This document shows, in pieces, positions 1-11,509 of a stretch of 64,000 bases of DNA (the stretch's first letter is position 1; each line of letters opens with the position of its first letter). This DNA is from Asterella californica. Lineage: Eukaryota; Streptophyta; Marchantiopsida; Marchantiales; Aytoniaceae. A model generated the notes under the pieces. The model was given only the letters and a program-made list of their open reading frames with translations, did not search any database and was not told where the DNA came from. The translations under genes and the position numbers were made by a program. The stretch is taken from assembly GCA_036924285.1 (NCBI GenBank), contig JAYKYS010000008.1, positions 14,121,001 to 14,185,000 of the forward strand, given 5' to 3'.

Positions 1-2121
1 CCTGCAATACATTGAGCAGAAACTCAGCAAACAACTTACTTACAGATCGTTGTCTTTTGCAGGAAGACTAACAATTGTCAAGTACATACTCAAGGTGATG
101 CCTAGCCACTTGTTTACAGAAATTGCACTCCCTAAGTACGGCACTAAAAGGTTGGAGAAAGTGTGTAGGGATTTCGTATGGGACAGAAATAAACAAGGGA
201 ACAAGAAGGTGCCTATGATAGCGTGGAAGGACATCCAAGCGAACAAGGACGAGGGGGGCCTATGCATCACACAATTTGACGAACAAAGCAAAGCGGCGCT
301 GCTAATATAGTGCTCAAAGATCATTAACCATAAGGAGGAAGACTGGATCAAATTGACGGAAGAAATCATCAAGGAGGCGCACCTTAAAAAGAAGAAACGG
401 GATTGGACGCTAAACTTGACTGCACAAGAGTTAATGCTCACCTATCAAGTCAAACACATATCAAAATTCTCGACGATGAAGACAATGATGCAAGCGTGGA
501 CAGTGGCAAAAGGGAAGCTGAAGTGCGAAAACACTCGAAGAGAAACAGAGAGGAACGCACTCGTCTCAAAGATTCTTACCGTGGCGATAGCCGAGGGAAA
601 GCTGGAAGTTTCTAAAGGAGAAGACTAATACAGCAAGCAAAAGCTCACCAAATACTTACTGTCGAACAGATGGTCTTATGGATCAAGGGGACAGCGAGTA
701 GCGAGACCGACGCGGCAATTGAGTGGGTTCCAGGTGCGCGAGCATGGGCTGAGACGATGGAAATAATGAACGAAGACAGAACGCTAGAGACAGAACGGAA
801 TTGGTACTAGGAGATGGATAACAAGAAACTAAAAGGATGGTGCCTACCGACGAAATGTTGGAAAAGGTAATTGCTGATGGAGAGTCGGGATCTGAAAAGC
901 TCAACGGTCGATGAGGGAGACAGGATTCGAAAGCGAGATGGAAGACAAGGTTAAGGAGATTTTGGATCTCTCCGATCACCGAGAAGGACAAGGTGTGGGT
1001 GTGGAAACTCCTCCACCAAGGTTTTTTAACGAATGTCCACTTATCCAAATCCGGAATATGCACAGCGATGTGCGGAAGATGTGGTCAAGAGGCCGAAAGT
1101 ATAATGCACTGTCTATTCACCTGCTCGTACGCGTAGAGAAAATGAAAAATCTGGCTCAAAATCGCAAACGGCTTACAGGGCAAACAATTAGAACCGAGAG
1201 ACACACATACATCTCCTCGATGAACTCTGGCAACCAAAGAGAACACCGAGACAATTTGTTGCGATGGAGCTGATGAAAACAATTTGGCATGAACGCAACA
1301 AGAAAGTGTTCGAAAACAAGACTGTGGACACACTGATCAAAACTATTCTTCAGATGGCACACAAAGTCGCGATAAGTCAACTTACCACCAGAGTGGAAAA
1401 TTCGAAAGGACGTCAAAGAATAGAGCAAAGCGCTTTTGACGGTGCAAACGATGATCATTCGAAGCACGGCGAACGGTTTCAGGTAGGCAAGAAGAAGGAA
1501 TACCTGGACGGAGGAACGGAAGAATCGCGAAGCGAACTGGGATCCGGGAAGACCGAATTTCAGCAGCGAAGCATCAGGGCGTGAAGTCATCACGATCACA
1601 CCGGTGGATGCAGAAACCCCTTAAGATGAATGAGCACAAGGAAGCAAGAAGCACAAAGCAAGACGCAAGGCACAAGAAGCAGAAAAGGACGCATACCAAG
1701 AACAGAGAAGTGGAAGCTCGCAATCGGGAGAACAGCAAGCAGAGGCAATGGAAACGAGCGGATTTTTGCAGTGCTACAAACTAGCATGACAAGTGGATCA
1801 CAGCACGCACGCGGACGAGCCGACAGAAGATGCAAGAAACGAATAGACAATGTAAGTGTAAGGATAGATCTAGGTGGAGGAGTAGGTGGAGGAGTAGTCA
1901 GCAACCGAACAACATGATCTACCTGACGGAGTGGGAGATCAGATACCCGAAGGAGAGTTTGAAAGATAGAGAAGGTAGAAAAGAGTCCAATCGTGCTCTC
2001 AACGGGACTCAGTTTGGGTTCGGTTTTGTCCCTACCGAGGTTGATACTCGGCTCGATGACAAGGCAATAAAGCATTATGAGTCTCGGCTCTTTAATTAAA
2101 AATAAATAAATAAATAAAAAG
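1..2121 (+). mobile_element. Decayed LINE (L1-like), 3' part of ORF2 with tail
   Basis: The 3' end of a non-LTR retrotransposon whose 5' part lies off the left edge. From base 2, frame 2 reads a typical post-RT segment with SFAGRLTIVKYILKVMP, then KLEKVCRDFVW-like and PMIAWKDIQANKDEGGL motifs, interrupted by TAG at 308-310. Further on in the same frame, about 986-1130, is a zf-RVT-like block containing DKVWVWKLLHQGFLTNVHL and a cysteine/histidine cluster (CGRCGQEAESIMHCLFTC). A frame change follows, and 1264-1400 (frame 1) matches the WHERNKKVFENK segment usual after that zinc motif. The element ends in an A-rich (AAATA)n tail at 2092-2121, the normal LINE 3' signature. Several stops and frameshifts make it non-functional. 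Family assignment to the plant L1 clade is by motif memory and fairly secure. Confidence 0.8.
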
Positions 2122-2674
2122 AACTGTATTTTCTACAGCTCTTGGCATTTAGTTCTTGTAGGACTGCCGACAACCAAGCAGTCCCCTCGTATCTGCATAA
2201 GAGGGGGCTCATGAGATAAACCCAACCGAGCTTTCTTTTTTCCCCTCCTTTTTTTTCTGGATTCTTGTGTGTTCCTTCCTTCCAACCGAGCCTTCCATTT
2301 CTCTTTTTTTTCCCTTCTATGCTTCCTTCTAGAGCTCTCCGTTTCTTTTGCTTTTTCCTCACTTGTGCTTCCTCCAAGGCCCTCTATGTGAATTGTTTTT
2401 TTTTTGTGATTGCAAGTCAATGATATTTGCCCCTTGTGCTTTGTTTTTGGATGTAAAGAGTTACCATATTATGAATTATTGATTTTATTTTTCAATTTAT
2501 TTTCTATTATAGATTTTTCTTGTTGATGTTTTCTCATAGAGAATTTTCTCGCTTTCTTTATTTAGTATTATTTATTTATTTTACCATTTCATTTTTAGTG
2601 TAGTCATGTTTTTATTGTGATTTAGGATTATAGTTGTTGTTAGATGTAGTAGAGCTTGATTTTCTATTGTTTGT
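2122..2674. other. AT/T-rich spacer, no gene seen
   Basis: Pyrimidine-rich sequence after the LINE tail. The open minus-strand frames here are Lys/Glu-rich only because the plus strand is T/C-rich. Nothing else was recognised. Confidence 0.5.
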
Positions 2675-2689
2675 GTGGATCTCTGGACG

Positions 2690-4332
2690 GATAGGTTTGC
2701 AGTCCGTCATAAACTTATAGAGTCAATGCTACCTATGGTACATCCTACACACCCCGATTATTGGCATGCACCTATAGGATGTCTGGAGGTCCCGATTGAT
2801 ATGATGAGCGTCTCCGAGAGTTTGCTCCCACAATATGTCCAATTGATGAGGCTCTTGGGACTCGGAGCAGGTCACACTGCAATGTTTAGGTTTCTTTTTG
2901 CCACTGCTGATGTCAAAATTGACGGAATGGCGAGGGAGGCTGAGTAGTGTCAAACTGTCATATACTTCATCTTTGTCATAATAGTTCATGTTCTATGTGA
3001 ATTTTAGAATGATTTTTGACATCATATGTACTTTGGGCGTTGATTATGTTGTTTGGCTGATGTAGTAGAATTCTGATGTTTGAAATTTTAGGACGTCCAT
3101 GCGCATGGCACAAGAGATGCTTATGTTTTGCATTTGCAAGTTCATGAGGATCTAGTTCTAGATTCTCAAATTCTTGATATATGATCACTTGGAGCGGGTG
3201 AGAGTGTAGCTTCTGATCCAATCGATGACCTTCCTTTATATGGATTAGCGCATCTTAGATTGAGGGAGTTCTTTCATATCTTTAGAGTGAGATGTTCTCC
3301 AAAAGATACGAGCATTTGTTTTTGCCTCCCATAGTATCATTTGTTCATCAAAGTTAGTCTTTGAAATTGATTTACCCAGACCGTTACAAGATGAAGAGTT
3401 ATAACAATGTCTCAGATGTCACGCATCGCATGTATAATGCTGTGTTATGTGCTGGTTTAAGATAAACTCAGAGAGGGTTGGCTCTTATGTCTAGACATCA
3501 CTTTTTTACTTTCTAGAGCGGTAAGCACCGCGAGGTTGGATGAATAGAAGCAACCTTGGACACATGGACCAGGGTGAAGGATGAGATGCAGTCCGCAGTA
3601 CTTGCTAGACACTTTCCAGATCTGAAACGAGACACCTGCTGGTGGTTGATATCTTTTTCAGTCTAGTATAATTGCTCTATTGTCAGGTTCATGATATATG
3701 AGAGGACTGATACAAGACCCATGTATACTGAAATCTAATCTTTTTTAATCTTCTATTACTTTCTAATGTAACATGGATTGAACCTATGGATAGATAATTT
3801 TGATGCTGATCTTCGATAGGATTCCACATGGGATGGTTACAATAACACTTGTGCGTTCATCGTGACACATGATGATCGTGTGATTGAGCTGATGAATATG
3901 ACTCGCGTGGAGACTAGTAACAACTCATGGTTGAAAGAAGATCGTGTCTTTGAGGTTGGTATCCAGCAACTGGTCGCTCATGATATCATCTCTGACGAGA
4001 TGGTGCACGACGATAAGTCTTCAGTGGATGTCATATTAGCATGTCATGAAGTTGTTTCACAAAAAGACTTGTGACACAAGTGCAAGAATGTGGTCAAGAA
4101 GTTCTTGACGGGTTCCAAGTGATGTCGAGGATGCAGAGGTGGCAGCTGACTTCGAGTTTTTTACAAAGCGACACTTGGTAACTTGGCTGAGGTCACAAGG
4201 AGCTCCTATCATTGTGAACAAACATATACAACAAGAATTTATAAACTTAGATTTTCAGGTGTTTGAAAGGTATAGGTTTTCAGGTTCCTCAAACTTAGTA
4301 GGTAGTCCAATCAGAATCTCTACACATGACTA
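2690..4332 (+). pseudogene. Degenerate DDE-type transposase, copy A
   Basis: A heavily broken coding region. The readable parts are 2675-2947 (a 90-residue open stretch), about 3385-3510 (a stretch with YKMKSYNNVSDVTHRMYNAV), and 3820-4330. In the last part, an Asp-containing segment (DSTWDGYNNTCAFIVTHDD) is followed by NNSWLKED, then VHDDKSSVDVILACHE and VVSQKDL. The spacing of acidic residues, D..WD, HDD..SVD and KDLWHK-type (the W codon is TGA here), resembles DDE transposases of cut-and-paste elements. I could not assign a superfamily; a Kolobok-like group is one guess. The segment 3940-4300 is clearly repeated at 24890-25200 (copy B). Stops and frameshifts throughout make it dead. Confidence 0.5.
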
Positions 4333-4439
4333 ATTTACCAAAGCAAACTCAAAATCTTATGTGACATATTGAACTTTTCGAAACAAAATAAAAATTGTCA
4401 AGAATACTTCCGAGAGGAGTTGACCCCCTGAATTGGAAC

Positions 4440-6545
4440 TGATTCCAGCAGAAGCTCTTTCCACTCTCACCATTGACACCTACTGTCAATGTGTCCTTGG
4501 GATGAGGAGGCTTGTTGTCCACGAAAACACAAAAGACACAAGGAACAAAAAAAACTGAGATAAATACAATGAACCATGGTACAAAACTTATATGATTCTC
4601 CTAGGGACTCCCAAGTGGTCTGAACCACTGACTGAAGATATGTTGGAAAAAACAGTACGCTCAACATAACCAAAAGAAAATCATTTTGGCTTCACTTCAG
4701 TCTCTGCAAACAAATATGTTACGCAAAGTATTAGCTCCTTCACATCGATGTGTTGCTCTACAGCAAAATAGAACCTCTCGCAAACAAAATCGTCCACAAA
4801 ATGACCTGAACCAGAAAGAAAAAACTTGGTCGTCGAGGTCAAAATGACTGGCCGGATGATCAAAAAGTGCACCTTTGCCAAATAGAAAACGAGTCCGCAA
4901 GAAGGCACAGGAAGGCACAAAATGCAACGGCAAGAAAAATGATATGTGTCTCGATAAACTTTTTTAGCACTAGAATGAAGAAACAGTACGTTCTACACTG
5001 ATTCGCAATAGCCAAGGATTGACAAGTCTTTCATCGATAAAAAACGATTGTTTCAAAAATACGTCTGCAACTCAAAATCACCACCTGCAATGAAAAGCCC
5101 TGACCCAGCAACCCATCGATGTACAAAAAGTCACGACATTGACCAAGACAGTATAGAGTGAAGTCCTCGAGAGAGAACACTCCAGCTAGTCATTTGCAGC
5201 TTTATGCTACAGAGAGTAACTCTGTGACTTCGTTATTATGCAACAGAGACCGGGGTCCCATTTGTTTTACATGAGATTGGTTCATACAGTAAAGAGGATA
5301 GAGCAACTACTGCATGACTGATGAACCCGACTCCTACTTGGTAGAAGCTGTGAAACAACAGGTCGGAAGCAAAGAGCAAAGAGGAGTGAAGCAAAGAGCT
5401 TCGATGTCCACTCCTTGCTTCACTCCTTGCTCTTGACTCCACTCCGACCATGATATTCACGGTCTGATTCTTTGTCGTGTTCAGCAGAAGCATGTGGTTG
5501 CGATTCTCATCGTGCTCTGACTCCCAGATACTGCGTGGTAGAATAGTATAACAATATTCTCTACTCCAGTAGAGATACAAGTTACTAAGTTAGGAGGATC
5601 CCGATTTAGTAGTAGCACAACTTACCGAGGAAATTATGCTCGTATCTAAAATTCTCGACTGTTTACTTCAGCATGCCAAACGTATTCTGAATGATCATCC
5701 GCTCCTGTATTTGCACATCACTGAAAACGCACTCTAGGGAAAATCTTCCTGAACGAACAAAATAAATTTCTCTCCATTTTCTTACAAGCTGGTCTGGTGA
5801 CAGTCTGATCTGGAGCATGAATTTGAACTGTTTAAACCCCCATCCTGGTCAAACAAGAGCTGCTGGATGGAAATTCTCAAAGATTCCTCAATGCATTGAA
5901 TTTCGAATTCGTTCCAACAGACTTTTCTCAGAACTTTGATCTTTATGATACTTGTATTATTCAAGTCATACAGTAAGCAAATGCTAAATTCTCCCAAAAT
6001 GTAGTACTCAATGAGACAAATCCACCCGTATAAAGCGCTCAGAAAACGGTTCAGAAATGACGTCAAGGTGAACTGGCACAATTAACATTCTAGGTAACCC
6101 AAAAAGAAAAGAAAGGTCTGGGTTACCGAAATCCTTTGTACCACGAGAGGGGGTTTAATTTACATGATTACCCAACTTTAGATCTGGACATGAGGCTTTT
6201 CAGTATGCTTGCTTATTTATTCACTTCCATCTGGAGATGGAAGAGTGAAACAAGCTTAAATTAATTATCTAACCCTTCCCACGGGAAGAGTTAAGTAATA
6301 AACTAAAGTAATGATAAAAGTAATCATGTTAGTCAGTAACCGGACGGACTTATATAGTTGGAGGTGCTTTGGTTTTAACTTCACTTCTGGGTTCTCTGGA
6401 CTTTTCTCAGTTCCTGTGCAACTAACATTTAACAGATATATTATTTTTCATTTTCAATAAAGATGAATATAGAATCTATATTTAACCATTATAGTTTTTC
6501 CGATAATAGATATCGAGCAGAAGTTGCACACAGATGTGTAGATGT
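4440..6545 (+). repeat. Non-coding part of large interspersed repeat, copy A
   Basis: Three blocks align by eye with copy B on the same strand: 4688-4990 with about 26000-26730 (B has about 400 bp more inside), 5090-5755 with 26740-28465 (B carries about 1.1 kb extra), and 6205-6545 with 30270-30612. Order and orientation are kept, so A and B are two copies of one element about 4 kb or longer. Termini and target duplications could not be defined. The region between 5756 and 6200 differs between the copies. No credible gene lies here. Confidence 0.65.
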
Positions 6546-6655
6546 TAACTGACAGAAAATTATTCCCCAGCTGGCTCTTTCTCTTTATTTCTTGTAACAT
6601 ACAGTCTTCCCTCGGTCTAAGGAGGCCATTAGTAATTAGGTTTACTTGAGGGGTT

Positions 6656-6676
6656 GGTACAGTTAGCTACTGTACC
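6656..6676. repeat. Perfect short inverted repeat
   Basis: GGTACAGT and ACTGTACC flank a 5-base spacer (TAGCT), giving a perfect 8-bp stem. Similar TACTGTA words recur at about 6768, 6800 and 6840. Function unknown. Confidence 0.6.
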
Positions 6677-7977
6677 CTCGAAAAGTTCCAGACGGAAGAG
6701 TGCATAATACGCACGCAAGAGTCCCACATGTCATTTGCATAGATTTGAGCAAATCTGGATAATTCAGTACTGTAGCAAATAAACGAACATGAACTTTATC
6801 TACTGTATTGGTCACTGTACCGGTTGAGAGGAGTGCACTACAGTACGTTACTGTTTACCAGGAACTGAGTGGAAGGGAAAAACAGGCGAAAGCTACGGTA
6901 TCTCCAGCAGATAGTGAATCATCATGTCCGTTTCTTCTCACTCGTGCATTTATCATGACAGAGTTTTCTCAGGTAACGTATTATAAACATCTACCAGCTT
7001 CAGATACCGCAAAGAACATGAAGAATGTTGGTGGGTTTTTTCCCCATTTACGTTTCGTCTTGTGCGATTCACATTTCACACTGTTTCGCAAGGTTTTAAC
7101 CTTCAAAAACGCGGCGGCCAAGGTCAACACGATCTTAACTCTATTTCCTGCTCTACACTAATCTGTTCGAAACTTCTGTACACGCTTGTATGGTAGATTG
7201 TATGGATGATTCTAAGGTAGCTACTAATTCGTAAATGATGCGATATACTGAATAATGGTGAGTGACGCGCCTGATCATCTGCCCTTGCAATGGAGACCTG
7301 GCTTTAATTTACCCGATCCATAAGTAGTAGTGCACTTAAAGCAGAGACATCAAGCCGATTCTTGTCAGTATACAAGCCAGTCAGCGGAGCACGAACGACG
7401 TCCTGTTTCTAGCCATTTATTGCTGAATGATGCAAGCGATTTCAGCAAAACTTATGCTTTGGAGACTCAGTATTGCACAGAAGGCTGCGATTTGCGTAAG
7501 TGTCACTTGTGCTTGGCATTTTTTTCATGGTACTATCGTCAGTTCATGATTCAGGACCATCCTCAGCACTCCTTCAAACTTTCTATGTCATGGTTACCCG
7601 AGACCTAACGCGTAACAGACACCTCGCCAGAAATGGAAAGCTCAACTCCACTGAACGAACTCGAAGAAGTGGCTGTGGAAGGAAATCTGTTTCTGGCCAA
7701 TTCCAATAAGAAGCAAGATCGGCAATGTTTGCAGCTGATTCTAAGCCCTATTCTGTATGGCATACCGGACAGGCACTGGGTGCGCACAGCCTTACCTATT
7801 TCATATGCTCCAAGCAGGAAAATGTCATCACACGTTGAAATCGTAAGAATTTCCCTTTGCACCCATCTTCTGACTTTCCAGATCAGTAACTTTTCTCTTT
7901 GTGTGTACTTACATGCATGGGCACTCGGCGGGGATCGTGGCTTTCTCAGAAGTCGTAAGAGTTCTTCGGGGCCTTAA

Positions 7978-8007
7978 CACGTGAACCTTTGTACACGCCG
8001 GCACGTG
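7978..8007. promoter_or_regulatory. Pair of G-box (CACGTG) motifs
   Basis: CACGTG occurs at 7978-7983 (context ACACGTGA) and 8002-8007 (context GCACGTGC). In plants these palindromes bind bZIP and bHLH factors. No gene start was recognised nearby, so a regulatory role is only possible. Confidence 0.3.
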
Positions 8008-8019
8008 CACGTAAGTATT

Positions 8020-8054
8020 TGCTGCTATGCACCAACGTGAGGTGCATAGCAGCA
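8020..8054. repeat. Perfect 14-bp hairpin
   Basis: TGCTGCTATGCACC (8020-8033) and GGTGCATAGCAGCA (8041-8054) are exact reverse complements around a 7-base loop (AACGTGA). It is too short for a typical plant pre-miRNA. It lies just beside two G-boxes. Confidence 0.75.
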
Positions 8055-9297
8055 TTGAAAGTGCGAAACAGCGTCAGGTATTTCAGGAAACTATTTCTAT
8101 GACCAATAGTGATGTTAGTGATATTGGTACATAGCAGGAATACAGGAATACAGGAGGAACAAGGTAGCATACTTTATTAAGTCGAACTCGGGAGTTCATA
8201 TAGACTGCCGTTCCTACACCTGATAATTGTCTCGTGGTCTCGTGGTCTGCTAGAGTGGCAACTACTGTAGACTCGGGCAAACCACCATTACCATCGTCCT
8301 TGCTCACGACGAACTCTGACCGGGCCAGCTGTGCTGCTGATCAAACGATTGGTGATTCTGGCAATTTTTCAGTGTAGCTTCCATGATCGTATACCCCGAA
8401 CTTAAATCTGTTTATTCTTTGCTCAGCGATAGTGAAAAGCATATGCTGAGAGTAACGACCTTGACATGTCTATTGCATTACTCATTAGTCATGCATAGCC
8501 CGCTCTTACTTGCCCTGCAGTGCCTTGATTGCGGATGGCGGACTTTGGTTTCCAGTGTTATAACGTGTTGTGAAGTCAGCAAGATCAGGAAATTGTGTGC
8601 GAACCTCGTCAGACAAGAGAATGATTAGAACTCGATCAGCCTCAATTGAGCATGGTTCATCGTTCCAGGTCGTACAGGGCTGTCAGCCTCAGTAAGAGTG
8701 GACGTGTCTTACAAGTGCTGTTGCCACTTCTTTTGGTTTAAACGGTGACGCCCTTGTGGTAACACTGACAGATATACGTGTGGCTGTTTGACTTGTTTGG
8801 TATATAATGAGTGCTCTCGGTTGTGCACCTATCCTGCTGATCAAAGTACTGTTACCAGCAGAGTTCCCAAGCTGTCATGATAAGACATTTTCGACCCAGC
8901 AGTTTCCTCGCACTTTGACACCATTAAACAAAGTTCTCAATCTCCACTTGAGGTAAAATGGGAGGATATGAAGCGGTAAAAAGAATGAATTCAAGTAAGT
9001 CATCTTGTTGGCTTACAGATATCGAAATCAAACTGTATTAACTTCGTTATACGGATGATTGGAACTCGTAAGAGAAGAAGAAAGAATTGGCCTGCTCCGC
9101 AGTGTCAACAAATCTTTTGGATGGATCCATCCGCCACTCTAAAACCTCTTCGAGCTTCCAATAAATTTTTCTACGTAGCGATAGATAAATGGTTCACTCA
9201 GCAATAAGGATCTAGTTTACCTTCTTCTGAATAAATAGCCTGTTGTAGGAGCATCCAACATTTGAAACTTGCTTGTATTAAATAGTAATTTCATATC

Positions 9298-11467
9298 CTA
9301 AAACTGGTAGCTCAATAGCTGCCTGATGTTCATTGGATACGCATCGTCCCCATCCAAAAACTGCCTAGCCAGGACCTGGTTAGCAGCATCAGTCGGATGG
9401 AATGGATCCCAGAACACATTCTTGGACCTGTCTTGGCAGATGCTCACGGTGGGAACGCAAGGTAACAAGCCGTTGTATTGTCCTCCAACTCCACAGCACG
9501 CTTTGCTGGATGTCTCAAACCCTGAAATGAATCCAAACCATCGCCCCCTCTTAGCTTCTATTTGATTATTCACTGCTCTATGAATTTCCGAGTGAACTAG
9601 GTCAGTCCCCTCTCATTCTTCCGATTCTCATGCCCGTTAAAAGTCATATCAGACATAGACCCAGCCTGGATTTCACACGGACAATTTTGGCATCCACTAT
9701 TTGATTCTTGTCGTAATGTCGTCTGTTGCCCAACAATCAACCTACGCAATCGACCAGCTTCGATGGAGTGTAACACAAAACTGAGCAAATGTTAGACTTG
9801 CAGACTTACCGTAAGCGCCTGGATTAGAGACAAGGTCGATGACTATATCGTAAGCGTTGACCAGGATGTAGTGAGGTTTCCCAACTTTGGTGTTGAGTTC
9901 TTGAACAAGGCCCTTCAAACCAGCATTCAAGTTGACGATGAGACTATTTTCGGGATCACACTGGCCATTTTGTCTGAGTCTCACTGTCAGCTGGTAAGGG
10001 ATGCATCCCAGTGGTCCGACTGAAGCGATGACAATTCTCCTGGCTCCGAGGTCATACAGTTTCTGCAGTCATTTGGAATGGTGTCAGAAATGTCTACATC
10101 GATAGACCACCGTAGCTATGTAGTAGATGATGAACATGACTGCCCGGGTGCAAACTTTCCACACCTGCATGCACATAAATTTCGCGAGATAGAACAGATA
10201 GAGAAGTACAGTACCTGCAACTGACCCCTGTACTTGTCGATGATGACGTCTTGGAATTGTTGGGGAGTGAAATTCTTCGCTCTTAAAGAGCCAGGAAGGA
10301 AATAGTTATTGAGGTAGTCGTTCGACCCCATGGTGACGGAGAAGAGAGCGGTGGAGATCAACTCGTCAGCTGCAGCCGGTCCGATGAGCTCAATGATCTG
10401 GTTCTTCGTGTTCTCGAAGTTACTGACCTGTTTGTCCAAAGCAATCACCTGAATCTGCAGGAAGGAGGGAGGAAATGCCCAATCGGCACGAACAGCACAG
10501 GTTAGTAATACAAACATGTGTCGGGGTCTACCAAACAGACAAGTCCATGCCGCGGAGACTAGCTGTAAGTTCCTCTCCCTTGAGGGAACTGTCAGCTGCC
10601 AAATATAAGATGATATCCTGGGGATGTTTGGATATTGACACTTACGAATGTCACACCAGTGTCGTCCAGAATTCCAGCTCCGCCCGAAGCGTAGTTAACT
10701 CCCTTCAAAATTGCTGTTCCTTTCGTTGTTGGGTCCAGATAGGCAGGGGAAAACGGTAAGCCCAACTGTTGACCTGTCAGGTAAACATCATTCCCAGCCT
10801 TCTGTTCTGTTAGGGCCTAGATACTGACACTCGTTACATGTTTACAACCACATTCCTACATCATTCTTTCGGACACTTAGCACCACCATTTGGTAAGTAA
10901 GCACGCCGGTTTAAACCATCCTAAGCCATTAGAATGGGGCCAGTGAATCAATATTATATTTGCAGGTTTACATCTTGGACAGGTTGCATAAGTAGTATGA
11001 GAGTTGTTCACTTCGAAGAAAATTCTTTTACAGTGATTCTTTTGCCAAATTTATTTGTCGTGATCAATTCATTAACTCACAGGAGAACCTGAACGAGATG
11101 AAACTCGAGAACAGCAGCTCAGGTTTTTATCGCCATTATCCATAGTCAAAGTCATGGTGGTTAGCTCAAATTTGAGAAGAACTTCTTGCTCAAACTTTCA
11201 CTTACCAACAATGTCTGGAACGTGGCGACCATTGCAGAAGCGTCCTGTCGCCTTGCCGCCAGGGAAGTCGATCCCATTCGATGCGTAGTTAGCTCGCGCC
11301 AACGAAGGGATGTAGTTGTTGTTGCCGGAATCAACCAGAGAGTCTCCGAACACGAATGAAGCCGGAGGAGCTGTCTCTGCCTGCTGCGCCGTCACAGTCC
11401 TACTTCTCGAGCAGATAGCGACGAGTAGAGTGAACCACAGCACGCACTTCCTGGCACTTAAGCCCAT
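9298..11467 (-). CDS. GDSL esterase/lipase (SGNH hydrolase), five exons
   Basis: Exons read on the minus strand are 11467-11206, 10773-10646, 10454-10215, 10062-9810 and 9521-9298. All joins are GT-AG with matching phases and give 368 residues, the usual size for plant GDSL lipases. A signal peptide is visible: basic MGLSARK, a hydrophobic core CVLWFTLLVAIC, and likely cleavage near TVTAQQ. Block I is FVFGDSLVDSGNNN (catalytic Ser), block II is NYASGGAGILDDTG (oxyanion Gly), block III is TMGSNDYLNNYF (Asn), and block V is DPFHPTDAANQ (catalytic Asp and His). The protein ends LLSYQF. It should be a secreted or apoplastic esterase acting on ester or lipid substrates; the substrate cannot be told from sequence. 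In-frame ATGs also occur at 11476 and 11509; 11467 was chosen because it places the signal peptide best. No frame damage was seen. Confidence 0.93.
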
Positions 11468-11509
11468 GGTGACCATAATACTACACCGGCTGCACACTGC
11501 CTGAAACAC

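Larger units (their letters stand above)
6546..9297. other. Intergenic, no supported gene
   Basis: Short open frames occur (6808-7161, 7330-7608, 7633-7977) but none shows a recognisable domain, and they overlap in different frames. The region contains two perfect hairpins and two G-boxes, listed separately, and several TACTGTA/TACAGTA words. Confidence 0.5.

Noticed and set aside
1596..2075. 159-residue minus-strand ORF
   Set aside because: It is antisense to the LINE 3' region, with no domain.
2133..2420. Lys/Glu-rich minus-strand ORFs
   Set aside because: They are by-products of a pyrimidine-rich plus strand; no domain or start context supports them.
6808..7161. 117-residue plus ORF
   Set aside because: No recognisable motif, no supporting neighbour exons; consistent with chance.
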